Positions 24,837-33,064 of a DNA stretch of 64,000 bases are shown piece by piece. The notes beneath the pieces are model-generated. The model did not search any database and was not told where the DNA came from. It worked only from the letters and a program-made list of their open reading frames with translations. Every line of letters begins with the position of its first letter. Within the stretch, counting starts at the first letter, position 1. Position numbers and translations under genes: made by a program. Source of the DNA: Paracoccus yeei ATCC BAA-599 (GTDB lineage: Bacteria > Pseudomonadota > Alphaproteobacteria > Rhodobacterales > Rhodobacteraceae); assembly GCF_000622145.1 (NCBI RefSeq), contig NZ_KK211404.1, positions 50,404-114,403 on the forward strand, in the 5' to 3' direction.

Positions 24837-25466
24837 ATGCGCTGGACCTTGCCCAACCTTCTGACCGTTCTGCGACTTCTGGCTGCGCCGCTGGTGCCGC
24901 TGATGTTCCTGTTCCTCAGCCGGCCCTTTGCCGATTTCGCGGCCCTTGTCCTGTTCCTTGTCGCCGCGATCACCGACTGGTTCGACGGCTATCTGGCACG
25001 GGCCTGGGGCCAGGAAAGCCGCTTTGGCGCGGCGATGGACCCGATCGCCGACAAGGCCATGGTCATCATCGCCGTGGTGGTGATCACCGGCTATTCCGGC
25101 ATGAACCCCTGGCTGATCCTGCCCGCCACCGTGATCCTGTTCCGCGAGGTCTTCGTGTCGGGCCTGCGCGAATTCCTGGGTGCCAATGCCAAGCTGCTGA
25201 AGGTCACCCGGCTTGCCAAATGGAAGACGACCGCGCAGATGGTCGCCATCTCGGTCCTGTTCCTGGGCACCGGCCTGAACTATTACGAGGTCGGCCATCC
25301 GCCCCTGGTGGGCGAAACCAGCCTGCCCTGGTCCGACAGCTGGTCCGATCTCGCGACCCAGATCGGCCTGGCGCTGATCTGGATGGCGGCGGTGCTGACC
25401 GCCATCACGGGCTGGGACTATTTCGACAAGGCCCGCCCCTTCCTGAGGGATCCCGATGCGGCTTGA
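24837..25466 (+). CDS. pgsA: CDP-diacylglycerol-glycerol-3-phosphate 3-phosphatidyltransferase
   Basis: PgsA makes phosphatidylglycerophosphate, the committed step to phosphatidylglycerol and cardiolipin, in the inner membrane. 209 residues with several transmembrane helices. The CDP-alcohol phosphotransferase signature is complete: D-W-F-D-G-Y-L-A-R, then G-A-A-M-D-P-I-A-D-K, giving the D-x2-D-G-x2-A-R-x8-G-x3-D-x3-D spacing. The start at 24837 (MRWTLPNLLTVLR) is the family form. It overlaps moaD by 11 bp. The order pgsA-moaD-moaE behind uvrC is common in this bacterial order. Confidence 0.96.
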   Translation: MRWTLPNLLTVLRLLAAPLVPLMFLFLSRPFADFAALVLFLVAAITDWFDGYLARAWGQESRFGAAMDPIADKAMVIIAVVVITGYSGMNPWLILPATVILFREVFVSGLREFLGANAKLLKVTRLAKWKTTAQMVAISVLFLGTGLNYYEVGHPPLVGETSLPWSDSWSDLATQIGLALIWMAAVLTAITGWDYFDKARPFLRDPDAA

Positions 25467-25707
25467 CGTGCTTTACTTCGCCTGGCTGCGCGAACGCATC
25501 GGCCAGCCGCGCGAGACGGTCGAGACCGAGGCCGCCACCGTGCGCGCCCTGGTGGCCCAGCTGGCGGCCATGGACGACTGGCACGCGGCGGCGCTTTCGG
25601 ACCTGAGCGCGGTGCGCGTGGCGCTGGACCAGGAACTGGCCGACCTCGACGCCCCCCTGGCCGGCGTGCGCGAGGTGGCGTTCTTTCCGCCCATGACCGG
25701 GGGCTAG
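25456..25707 (+). CDS. moaD: Molybdopterin synthase small (sulfur carrier) subunit
   Basis: Ubiquitin-fold sulfur carrier of 83 residues that ends in the required Gly-Gly (FFPPMTGG); the C-terminal thiocarboxylate gives the dithiolene sulfurs of molybdopterin. Length is normal. Its start lies inside the pgsA 3' end (11-bp overlap) and moaE follows after 3 bp, so the two subunits of molybdopterin synthase are made together. Molybdenum cofactor would serve nitrate reductases and similar enzymes, which fits a Paracoccus-like host. Confidence 0.95.
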   Translation: MRLDVLYFAWLRERIGQPRETVETEAATVRALVAQLAAMDDWHAAALSDLSAVRVALDQELADLDAPLAGVREVAFFPPMTGG

Positions 25708-25710
25708 GCG

Positions 25711-26145
25711 ATGTCCGCGCGGGTGCAGGCCGAGGCCTTCGACCTGGGGGCCGAGATCGCGGGCTTCGGCCGGGATGCCGGGGCCGTCGTCACCTTCTCC
25801 GGCCTGGTCCGGTCCGAGGACGGGCGCCTTGTGGCGCTGGAAATCGAGCATTACCCCGGCATGACCGAAAAGGCCCTGCAATCCTATGGCGAGGAAGCCG
25901 CCCGCCGCTTCGGCCTGACCGACTGGCGGATCGTGCACCGCCACGGCCGGATCGCGGTAGGCGAGCCGATCATGATGGTCGCGACCGCCGCCCGGCACCG
26001 GCAGGCGGCATTCCAGGGTGCCGAATACCTGATGGACTGGCTGAAATCCCGCGCCCCGTTCTGGAAGCGCGAAATCGGCCCGGACGGCCCCGGCCAATGG
26101 GTCGAGGCGCGCGATGCCGACGAAGGCGCCCTGTCGCGCTGGTGA
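25711..26145 (+). CDS. moaE: Molybdopterin synthase catalytic subunit
   Basis: 144-residue large subunit of molybdopterin synthase; with MoaD it turns cyclic pyranopterin monophosphate into molybdopterin. The family core is clear: GAVVTFSGLVRSEDG, LEIEHYPGMTEKAL, IVHRHGRIAVGEPIMMVATAARHR, and the catalytic lysine segment LKSRAPFWKRE. It starts 3 bp after moaD and ends 74 bp before accA. Confidence 0.96.
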   Translation: MSARVQAEAFDLGAEIAGFGRDAGAVVTFSGLVRSEDGRLVALEIEHYPGMTEKALQSYGEEAARRFGLTDWRIVHRHGRIAVGEPIMMVATAARHRQAAFQGAEYLMDWLKSRAPFWKREIGPDGPGQWVEARDADEGALSRW

Positions 26146-26219
26146 GCGGCACGTTGCAATCCGCCCCGTCCGCAAGCATATAGTCGCCAACCCGACAGGA
26201 TGACAGCGCGGAGCCTCGC

Positions 26220-27176
26220 ATGACCTACCTCGAGTTCGAAAAGCCCCTTGCCGACCTGGAGGGCAAGGCCGAGGAACTGCGCGCACTGGCCCGCAAGGGC
26301 GAAGGCGTCGATCTTGAGAAAGAGGCCACCGCACTCGACCGCAAGGCCGAGGACATGCTGCGCGACCTCTACAAGTCGCTTGATCCCTGGCGCAAGACGC
26401 TGGTCGCCCGCCACCCCGAACGCCCGCATTGCAAGGATTACGTCGAAGCCCTGTTCACCGAATACACGCCCCTGGCCGGCGACCGCGCCTTTGGCGAGGA
26501 TCACGCCGTGATGGGCGGCCTCGCGCGGTTCCGCGACGCGCCCTGCGTCGTCATCGGTCACGAAAAGGGCAACGACACCCGGACCCGGCTGGAACACAAT
26601 TTCGGCATGGCCCGACCCGAGGGCTATCGCAAGGCGATCCGGCTGATGGACCTGGCCGACCGCTTCCGGCTGCCGGTCATCACCCTGGTCGACACGCCCG
26701 GCGCCTATCCCGGCAAGGGCGCCGAGGAACGCGGCCAGTCCGAGGCCATTGCGCGGGCGACCGAGAAATGCCTGCGGATCGGCGTGCCGCTGGTCTCGGT
26801 CATCATCGGCGAGGGCGGCTCGGGCGGCGCCGTCGCCTTCGCCACCGCCAGCCGCATCGCCATGCTGGAGCACTCGATCTATTCGGTGATCTCGCCCGAG
26901 GGCTGCGCCTCGATCCTGTGGAAGGATGCCGAGAAGATGCGCGAGGCGGCCCACGCGCTGAAACTGACGGCGCAGGACCTGAAGAAGCTGGACGTCATCG
27001 ACCGCATCATTCCCGAACCGATGGGCGGCGCCCAGCGTGCGCCCGCCGAAACCATCGCCGCCGTGGGCGACGCGATTGCCGAGATGCTGGCCGAACTCGA
27101 CGGCATGAAGCCCGCCGACATCGTCCGCCATCGGCGGCAGAAGTTCCTAGCCATGGGCTCGAAGGCCCTGGCCTGA
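26220..27176 (+). CDS. accA: Acetyl-CoA carboxylase carboxyltransferase subunit alpha
   Basis: Alpha subunit of the carboxyltransferase half of acetyl-CoA carboxylase, which with AccD transfers carboxyl from biotin-BCCP to acetyl-CoA to start fatty acid synthesis. 318 residues, normal length. Typical segments: YLEFEKPLADLEGKAEEL at the start, VVIGHEKGNDT, NFGMARPEGYRKAIRLM, LVDTPGAYPGKGAEERGQSEAIA and the oxyanion GEGGSGGAVAFA. The stop is followed within 20 bp by one copy of the dispersed repeat described at 27192. Confidence 0.97.
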   Translation: MTYLEFEKPLADLEGKAEELRALARKGEGVDLEKEATALDRKAEDMLRDLYKSLDPWRKTLVARHPERPHCKDYVEALFTEYTPLAGDRAFGEDHAVMGGLARFRDAPCVVIGHEKGNDTRTRLEHNFGMARPEGYRKAIRLMDLADRFRLPVITLVDTPGAYPGKGAEERGQSEAIARATEKCLRIGVPLVSVIIGEGGSGGAVAFATASRIAMLEHSIYSVISPEGCASILWKDAEKMREAAHALKLTAQDLKKLDVIDRIIPEPMGGAQRAPAETIAAVGDAIAEMLAELDGMKPADIVRHRRQKFLAMGSKALA

Positions 27177-27191
27177 CCGCCGGCGGCAGGC

Positions 27192-27299
27192 GCCGCATGG
27201 GTATTTAAAAAACGGTGAAAGCCAAGGCTTGGCCCGCCGGCCCGCGCCTTCGACACGGAAAGCGCCGCGGCGCGGCATTTCACTGTTTTCCAAATACCC
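27192..27299. repeat. Two inverted copies of a short dispersed repeat between accA and gabT
   Basis: One copy reads on the minus strand (27192-27220, core GGGTATTTAAAAAACGGTGA on +) and a second on the plus strand (27278-27299, core TTTCACTGTTTTCCAAATAC). Facing each other they can pair over about 22 bases with few mismatches, with a 57-base GC-rich loop that itself contains GCCAAG-G-CTTGGC. They lie between two convergent genes, so they may act as a two-way terminator. A near-identical copy is at 33022. The whole 173-bp gap holds no gene. Confidence 0.7.
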
Positions 27300-27349
27300 G
27301 ATCCGGCACTTCCGCTGGTCGGGCGATTGGTCTTTCTCGGGTGCCGGCC

Positions 27350-28618
27350 TTAGCTGCGGGCGGCGCGGATCGAATCCTCCAGAATGTCCAGCGCCTCGTC
27401 GAAGACCGCCTCGGGGATGGTCAGCGGCGCGAGGAAGCGGATGACATTGCCGTGGACGCCGCAGGTCAGCAGGATCAGGTTGCGCCCGAGCGCCTCCTCG
27501 CGGACGCGGTTCGTCATTTCGGGGTTGGGCTTGTCGGATCCTGCGATGTTGAATTCGACCGCGTTCATGAAGCCGGGGCCGCGGATGTCCACAATTTCCG
27601 GCACATCATGGGCGATCCCGGCCAGGCGCTGCTTCAGCCGCTGGCCCAGGCGGGTCGCGCGGGCGCAAAGGTCCTCCTCGGCGATCACGTCGAGGACGGC
27701 ATGGGCGGCCGCCACGGCCAGCGGATTGCCGGCATAGGTGCCGCCCAGGCCCCCCGGGGCGGGGCTGTCGATCACCTCGGCCCGACCGGTCACGGCGCTG
27801 ATCGGCAGCCCGCCGCCCAGGCCCTTGGCCATGGTGGTCAGGTCGGCCGCAACGCCGTGATGCTCCATCGCGAACAGCCGGCCGGTGCGGGCAAAGCCGG
27901 TCTGCACCTCGTCGGCGATCAGCAGCATGGAATACTGGTCGCAGATCTCGCGCAGACGCTGCATGAAGCCGGGCGGGACCTCATAGAAGCCGCCCTCGCC
28001 CTGCACCGGCTCGACGACGATGGCGGCGACGCGGGCCGGGTCGATGTCGGACTTGAACAGCCGGTCCAGCGCCGCCAAGGCATCCTGCTGGCTGGTGTCG
28101 TGCAGTTCGACCGGAAAGGGCAGGTGCCAGATGTCGTTCATCATCGGCCCGAAGCCCGCCTTGTAGGGCTGGACCTTGCCGGTCAGTGACATGCCCAGAT
28201 AGGTGCGGCCGTGAAACCCGCCCGAGAAGGCCACCACCCCGGCCCGGCCCGTGTAATGCCGCGCGATCTTGACGGCGTTTTCCACCGCCTCGGCCCCGGT
28301 GGTGTAGAACGCGGTCTTCTTGGGCCAGTCGCCCGGCACCGCCGCGTTCAGCCGCTCGGCCAGGGCGACATAGCTTTCATAGGGCACGACCTGGTGGCAG
28401 GTGTGGGTAAAGCGGTCCAGCTGGTCCCTGACCGCCTGCACCACGCGCGGGTGGCGGTGGCCGGTGTTGACCACGGCGATGCCGGCGGCGAAATCGATAT
28501 AGCGGTTGCCCTCGGCATCCCAGATCTCGGCATTTTCGGCGCGCTCGGCATAGATCTGCGTCGTCATGCCCACCCCGCGCGAGATGGCGGCGTTCTTGCG
28601 GTCGGTCAGGCTGGTCAT
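27350..28618 (-). CDS. gabT: 4-aminobutyrate aminotransferase
   Basis: Class III PLP aminotransferase of 422 residues; by overall similarity a GABA:2-oxoglutarate transaminase yielding succinate semialdehyde and glutamate. Motifs: YIDFAAGIAVVNTGHRHP, FYTTGAEAVENAVKIAR, SGGFHGRTYLGMSLTGK, the DEVQTGFARTG aspartate that binds the pyridine nitrogen, and the PLP lysine in TMAKGLGGGLPISAV. A role with 5-aminovalerate is possible in this family. No gabD is next to it. Start at ATG 28618; it diverges from the rhomboid gene over a 117-bp gap. Confidence 0.9.
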   Translation of the reverse strand: MTSLTDRKNAAISRGVGMTTQIYAERAENAEIWDAEGNRYIDFAAGIAVVNTGHRHPRVVQAVRDQLDRFTHTCHQVVPYESYVALAERLNAAVPGDWPKKTAFYTTGAEAVENAVKIARHYTGRAGVVAFSGGFHGRTYLGMSLTGKVQPYKAGFGPMMNDIWHLPFPVELHDTSQQDALAALDRLFKSDIDPARVAAIVVEPVQGEGGFYEVPPGFMQRLREICDQYSMLLIADEVQTGFARTGRLFAMEHHGVAADLTTMAKGLGGGLPISAVTGRAEVIDSPAPGGLGGTYAGNPLAVAAAHAVLDVIAEEDLCARATRLGQRLKQRLAGIAHDVPEIVDIRGPGFMNAVEFNIAGSDKPNPEMTNRVREEALGRNLILLTCGVHGNVIRFLAPLTIPEAVFDEALDILEDSIRAARS

Positions 28619-28735
28619 CGGCCCTCTCCCTGCTGCGATTCAGGGCGATGCTATACGCCCGGCCGGGCCGCGAACAGGGGCCGCTTGCGCCCCGCCGCCG
28701 GCTCTGCCACGCTGGCCCGGCCAAGGAAGGCCCCC

Positions 28736-29455
28736 ATGTTTCCGATCCGAGACCACAATCCCTCGACCCGCACGCCCCATGTCAGGAACCTGCTGATCCT
28801 GCTCAACATCGCGATGTTCCTGCTGACCGAGCCCTGGGGCGGCGGCGCCATCGGGCTGTGGGACAGGCTGGCGCTGTATCCGGTCGCCATCATGCACGAA
28901 CAATGGCTGTGGGGGTTGGTCACGCACATGTTCCTGCATGCCGGGCTGCTGCATCTGGGCGGCAACATGCTGTTCCTGTGGGTGTTCGGCGACAATCTCG
29001 AGGATCAGATGGGCCCCCTGAGCTTTCTGGCCTTTTACCTGGCCTGCGGGCTGGCGGCCGCGGCGGGGCAGATCGCGGCCGACCCGGACAGCGGGATTCC
29101 CATGGTCGGCGCCTCGGGCGCCATCGCGGGGGTGATGGGGGGGTATCTGCTGCTGTTTCCCCGCGCCCGGATCGACGTGATCGCCATCATCATCGTCTTC
29201 ATCAAGCGCTTCACCCTGCCTGCCTGGGTGGTGCTGATGCTGTGGTTCGGGATCCAGCTGTTCTCGGGCTATGCGATGCTGGACGACGGCGTGGCCTATG
29301 TCGCCCATATCGGCGGCTTCCTGGCCGGGGGCGTGCTGGCGCTGCCGCTGTTCATCCGGCGGGGCGGGCCGCGATTCTGGCAGGCGACGCATGGCCGCCC
29401 GCCGCATCGCGCGGCGGATTACGCGCCCTCACGCATCCCGGTCGTGCGGCGCTAG
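28736..29455 (+). CDS. Rhomboid-family intramembrane serine protease
   Basis: 239-residue polytopic membrane protein. The catalytic dyad of rhomboids is visible: serine in GASGAIAGVMGGYLL and histidine in VAHIGGFLAGG; HLGGNMLFLWVFGDNLED is the conserved L1/TM2 region. About six transmembrane segments and a basic cytoplasmic tail are seen. Start at 28736, after AAGGAAGG. Substrates are unknown. Its 3' end overlaps the convergent mnmD gene by 27 bp. Confidence 0.92.
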   Translation: MFPIRDHNPSTRTPHVRNLLILLNIAMFLLTEPWGGGAIGLWDRLALYPVAIMHEQWLWGLVTHMFLHAGLLHLGGNMLFLWVFGDNLEDQMGPLSFLAFYLACGLAAAAGQIAADPDSGIPMVGASGAIAGVMGGYLLLFPRARIDVIAIIIVFIKRFTLPAWVVLMLWFGIQLFSGYAMLDDGVAYVAHIGGFLAGGVLALPLFIRRGGPRFWQATHGRPPHRAADYAPSRIPVVRR

Positions 29456-30106
29456 GACGCCCCGGCTCATGTGCCGCTTGCCGGCAAAGCCCGGCGCCCG
29501 GCTGACGGCGAAGCCCGCCGCCGCCAGCGCCCGCCGGACGTGCCCCGCCGCCGTATAGGTGGCGAAGGTGCCCCCCGGCGCGGTATGGCGCGCGACCTGG
29601 TCCATCAGCGCCTCACCCCAAAGCTCGGGGTTCTTTGCCGGAGAGAAGCCGTCCAGGAACCAGGCATCCGCCCGCCCCGGCCAGGCCGGCAGGGCGTCCC
29701 GCGCATCGCCCTCGACGATGCGGGCCTCGACCGTGCCGACCGTGAACCGGCGCTCGGCCCAGCCGGCGCGCAGCTCTGCCGCCAGAACCGCCAGCTCGGG
29801 AAAGGCGGCATGGGCGCGCGTCAGCTCGGCCAGGCTCATCGGATAGGCCTCGAAGCTGGTGAAGCGGACGGGCACCGTCGCCACCTGCGCCAGCGCCAGC
29901 AGGTTCAGCCCGGTGCCGAACCCCAGCTCCGCCACATGAAACCCCGGCCGCAGCCGCGTCGGCAAGCCGTTTCCGGCCAGAAAGACGTGGCGGGTTTCCG
30001 CAAGCCCGCCGTTCAGGCTGAAATACGGGTCGTCGAACCGGCGAGAGACCGGGATCGCCCCCTCGCGCCAGTCCAGGTCCGCGCCGCTCTGGTCCGCATC
30101 GTGCAT
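29429..30106 (-). CDS. mnmD: tRNA (mnm5s2U34) methyltransferase, MnmC N-terminal-domain type
   Basis: 225-residue SAM-dependent methyltransferase matching the N-terminal half of E. coli MnmC, which methylates nm5(s2)U34 of tRNA. Motifs: DDPYFSLNGGLAETRHVFL, the SAM loop VAELGFGTGLNLLAL, and DAWFLDGFSPAKNPELWG. The start at 30106 (MHDADQSGADLDWREG) fits the family; an in-frame ATG 93 bases upstream would run into the divergent oxidoreductase gene. The FAD oxidoreductase half of MnmC is probably the separate gene starting 46 bp away on the other strand. Confidence 0.9.
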   Translation of the reverse strand: MHDADQSGADLDWREGAIPVSRRFDDPYFSLNGGLAETRHVFLAGNGLPTRLRPGFHVAELGFGTGLNLLALAQVATVPVRFTSFEAYPMSLAELTRAHAAFPELAVLAAELRAGWAERRFTVGTVEARIVEGDARDALPAWPGRADAWFLDGFSPAKNPELWGEALMDQVARHTAPGGTFATYTAAGHVRRALAAAGFAVSRAPGFAGKRHMSRGVLAPHDRDA

Positions 30107-30152
30107 TCGCGCTAACTCCGGTTTCGGCGGCAGATGCGGCGAAAGGAAGCGG

Positions 30153-31181
30153 ATGGCAAGCGAAATCACCCCGACAGTCACGGTGGCGGGCGCGGGCATC
30201 TTTGGCCTTGCCTGCGCCTGGGAACTGCTGCGCCGCGGCCAGCCGGCGCGCGTGGTCGAAGCGGCCCGGATCGGCGCCGGGGCCTCGGGCGGTCATGTCG
30301 GCGCGCTGGCCCCCCATGCGCCGGAAAACTGGAACGCCAAGAAGCAGGTCCAGCTTGAGGCGCTGATCGGCGCCGAGGCCTGGTGGGCCGAGGTGGCCCA
30401 GGCCGGCGGCGTGGACCCCGGCTATGCCCGCACCGGCCGCATCCAGCCCGTCGCCCCGGGAACCAAGGCGCGCATGGCCGAACGCATCGCCGCCGCCCGC
30501 GCCCATTGGCCCGGCTGGGCGGCGATGGCCTTGACCGACAGCCCCGATGCGGCGCTGGTCCCGGTGTCGGACAGCGGCCTGTGGCTGGTCGACCGGCTGA
30601 CCGCGCGGATCAGCCCGCGCCGCGCCTGCGCCGCGCTGGCCGCAGCCATCCGGGCGCGGGGCGGCATCATCGAGGAAGGTTCGACCACACAAGGCCCCGC
30701 CATCTGGGCCACCGGCTGGGCCGGGCTCGCGTCTTTCGGTGGCGGCGGGGTCAAGGGCCAGTCGGCGCTGCTGGGCTTCGCCGCCCCCGAAGCGCCGCAG
30801 GTCTTTGCCGACGGCATCCATATCGTGCCGCATGGCGACGGGACGGTGGCGGTCGGCTCGACCTCGGAGCGCGACGTCGCAGACCTTGCCACCGACGCCC
30901 AGCTGGATGTGCTGATCGCCAGGGCCCGCGCGCTGTGCCCGGCCCTGGCCGATGCCCCGGTCGTGGACCGCTGGGCCGGCATCCGCCCCCGCACGAAATC
31001 CCGTGCGCCCATCGTCGGGCCGTGGCCGGACCGGCCGGGGCATTACGTCGCCAATGGCGGCTTCAAGATCGGCCTGGCGATGGCACCGGCCTGCGCGGGG
31101 ATGCTGGCCGACCTGATCCTTGAGGGGCGCGACACCATCCCCGAAGGGTTCAGGGTGCCCGATCCTAGGGCTGGGGGCTGA
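30153..31181 (+). CDS. FAD-dependent oxidoreductase, probable MnmC oxidase half
   Basis: 342-residue DAO-fold flavoprotein. The N-terminal dinucleotide motif is VAGAGIFGLACAWELLRRG with the ribose-binding residue about 20 positions on (VVEAARIGAGASGGHVGAL), and the C-terminus has the second FAD segment VANGGFKIGLAMAPACAGMLADLI. It resembles the C-terminal domain of MnmC, which turns cmnm5(s2)U34 into nm5(s2)U34. Divergent placement next to mnmD supports this role, but general amino-acid oxidases share the fold, so it stays a probable call. It overlaps the convergent NnrU gene by 17 bp. Confidence 0.75.
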   Translation: MASEITPTVTVAGAGIFGLACAWELLRRGQPARVVEAARIGAGASGGHVGALAPHAPENWNAKKQVQLEALIGAEAWWAEVAQAGGVDPGYARTGRIQPVAPGTKARMAERIAAARAHWPGWAAMALTDSPDAALVPVSDSGLWLVDRLTARISPRRACAALAAAIRARGGIIEEGSTTQGPAIWATGWAGLASFGGGGVKGQSALLGFAAPEAPQVFADGIHIVPHGDGTVAVGSTSERDVADLATDAQLDVLIARARALCPALADAPVVDRWAGIRPRTKSRAPIVGPWPDRPGHYVANGGFKIGLAMAPACAGMLADLILEGRDTIPEGFRVPDPRAGG

Positions 31182-31665
31182 CCCCGATCACCCAGGGATG
31201 CAGGTGGAACAGCGCCGCCCAGACCAGCAGCGCCAGCGCCCCCCGCCGCCAGGACAGCCGCCAGCGGAACCGCGTGACCTTCAGCCCGAACAGCGCGTAA
31301 CTCAGCAGCAGGCCAAAGAAGATCGCATGTGCCAGATCGCCGTTCGCGACCAGATGCGCCCCGGCCCAGACCGCGAACCCCGCCATCAGCCCGCGCATGC
31401 CGCCGGCGACGGCCAGCAGGATCGCCAGCGGCATCGCCAGATTGACCAGCCAGCGCATCCAGGGCAGCTGCGGCCAGACCTCGACAAAGGGCGCGCGTCC
31501 CGCCGCCAGGATCAGCCAGTACAGCAGTCCCAGCGACAGCAGGCTGTAGCCCGCGACATAGGCCCGCCGCCCGAATCGCGCGACCAGCGGCCCGCGCAGC
31601 CGGGCCGGAATGACGTGCGATGCCAGAAAGGCCGCCAGCGCCAGGGTGAATTCTGCCCATTCCAT
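31165..31665 (-). CDS. NnrU-family membrane protein
   Basis: 166-residue protein with about five hydrophobic segments, matching the NnrU family by its N-terminal pattern LAAFLASHVIPARLRGPLVARFGRRAYVAG (read in parts) and YSLLSLGLLYWLILAAGRAPFVEVWP. The family was named in a denitrification gene cluster, but its biochemical role is not established; the related NnrU/isoprenoid and Ero-like enzymes do not help here. Start at ATG 31665. The 93-bp gap to the DUF4202 gene is divergent. Overlaps the oxidoreductase 3' end by 17 bp. Confidence 0.75.
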   Translation of the reverse strand: MEWAEFTLALAAFLASHVIPARLRGPLVARFGRRAYVAGYSLLSLGLLYWLILAAGRAPFVEVWPQLPWMRWLVNLAMPLAILLAVAGGMRGLMAGFAVWAGAHLVANGDLAHAIFFGLLLSYALFGLKVTRFRWRLSWRRGALALLVWAALFHLHPWVIGVSPQP

Positions 31666-31758
31666 GGTCCCGCTTCTAGGCCGCCGCCCGCCGCCGGGCA
31701 ATCGGATTGACCCCGCGCCCGGCTGCGGCATGATGGCGCAAAAGCCAAAGGGACCCCC

Positions 31759-32322
31759 ATGAGCCGCCTTCAGACCGCCTTCGACGCCATCGACAAGGCC
31801 AATGCCGCCGATCCGCACCTGGACGAAACCGGCCAGCCCAAGGAACTGCTCTATGGCCAGCGCATGACGGCCGAGCAGCAGGCGCTTTACCCCGACGCCT
31901 CGGAGGCGCTGCAAATCGCCTGCCGCGGGCAGCATGTCGAACGCTGGCTGCTGCCGCGCGACGCCTATCCGATGGACCGGCCCGGCTATCTGGCCTGGCG
32001 CACCGAACAGGGCCGCCGCCATGCCGCCCGCGTGGCCGGGATCATGCGCGAGGCGGGCTATGACGACGAACAGATCGCCCAAGCCGAAAGGATGCTGACG
32101 AAACAGGGCATCAAGCGCGACGCGCAGGTGCAGGCGCTCGAGGATGTGGCCTGCTTCACCTTCATCCGCTGGTATCTCGGCCCCTTCGCCGAAACCCGCG
32201 ACCCCCAGGAGCTGCACCGGATCGTGGAAAAGACCGCGCGCAAGATGTCGTCCCAGGCGCGGATGATCGCGTTGAAGGAATTCGACATCCCCGAACCCTT
32301 CGCGCAGGCCTTCCGTGGCTGA
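31759..32322 (+). CDS. DUF4202 protein
   Basis: 187-residue soluble protein I assign to DUF4202 on the patterns FDAIDKANAADPHLDE, IACRGQHVERWLLPRDAYPMDRPGYLAWR and ARVAGIMREAGYDDEQI, which keep conserved His/Arg/Asp residues suggestive of an HD-like or metal-dependent fold. No function has been shown that I know of. It overlaps the CbiX-type chelatase gene by 8 bp, and I recall such proteins near siroheme/sulfite reduction genes, so a role in that area is possible but unproven. Confidence 0.7.
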   Translation: MSRLQTAFDAIDKANAADPHLDETGQPKELLYGQRMTAEQQALYPDASEALQIACRGQHVERWLLPRDAYPMDRPGYLAWRTEQGRRHAARVAGIMREAGYDDEQIAQAERMLTKQGIKRDAQVQALEDVACFTFIRWYLGPFAETRDPQELHRIVEKTARKMSSQARMIALKEFDIPEPFAQAFRG

Positions 32323-33019
32323 GCCCCTGCCCAACGCGCTGCCCGACGCGCTGATCGTCGCCCATGGCCAGCCGGGCGATCCCGGCCCCCAGCAACGGGC
32401 GGCCGAGGCGCTGGCCGCCCGCGTCCAGGTCCCCGGCACGACCGTCCGGGGTGCGACGCTGGCCATGCCGGGCGCGCTGGACATCGCCCGCGACGAGACG
32501 CTGATCTATCCGCTGTTCATGGCGCAGGGCTGGTTCACCCGCAGCGAACTGCCGCGCCGCCTGGCGCTGGCCGGCGCGGCCGGGGCCCGCATCCTGCCGC
32601 CCTTCGGCGCCGATCCCGGCCTGCCCGCGCTGTGCCGGCGCCTGCTGGACCAGGCCGCCGCCGCCGAAGGCTGGGCGCTTTCCGAAACCCACATCCTGCT
32701 GGCGGCCCATGGCTCGGGCCGCTCGCGCGCGCCGGCCGAGGCGGCGCAGGCCATGGCCCGCGACCTTGCGCCCCTGACCGTGACCTGCGGCTTCATCGAG
32801 GAAGCGCCCTTCATCGCGGACGCCGCCCGCCATCTGCCCGCACGGGCGATCTGCCTGCCCTTGTTCGCCACCCGGGCCGAGCATGTCACCGACGACCTGC
32901 CCGCCGCGCTGCAAGCCGCAGGGTTCCAGGGCATCACCCTGCCCCCGGTCGGCATGGCCGCCGAAGTCCCCGCCATGATCGCCGCAAGCATCAGGGCCGC
33001 CCTGTCCGAGCGGCCCTGA
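32315..33019 (+). CDS. CbiX/SirB-type chelatase protein
   Basis: 234-residue protein of the CbiX/sirohydrochlorin chelatase family, which inserts Co2+ or Fe2+ into sirohydrochlorin. Two repeats are visible: DALIVAHGQPGDPGPQQRAAEAL in the first and ILLAAHGSGRSRAPAEAAQAMA in the second, each with the histidine motif, and CGFIEEAPFIADA ahead of the second metal-site region. A long two-repeat form differs from the short archaeal CbiX. The start is GTG at 32315 inside the DUF4202 gene (8-bp overlap), so coupling is likely. The metal cannot be told from sequence. Confidence 0.8.
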   Translation: MAEPLPNALPDALIVAHGQPGDPGPQQRAAEALAARVQVPGTTVRGATLAMPGALDIARDETLIYPLFMAQGWFTRSELPRRLALAGAAGARILPPFGADPGLPALCRRLLDQAAAAEGWALSETHILLAAHGSGRSRAPAEAAQAMARDLAPLTVTCGFIEEAPFIADAARHLPARAICLPLFATRAEHVTDDLPAALQAAGFQGITLPPVGMAAEVPAMIAASIRAALSERP

Positions 33020-33021
33020 TG

Positions 33022-33049
33022 TTCACCGTTTTCCAAATACCCATGCGGC
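33022..33049 (+). repeat. Third copy of the short dispersed repeat, between CbiX gene and valS
   Basis: Core CCGTTTTCCAAATACCCATG. Over 28 bases it differs at only two positions from the reverse complement of the copy at 27192-27220. It starts 3 bp after the stop of the CbiX-type gene and fills most of the 45-bp gap to the convergent valS. Confidence 0.75.
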
Positions 33050-33064
33050 CGCGCGGCGGGGCGA

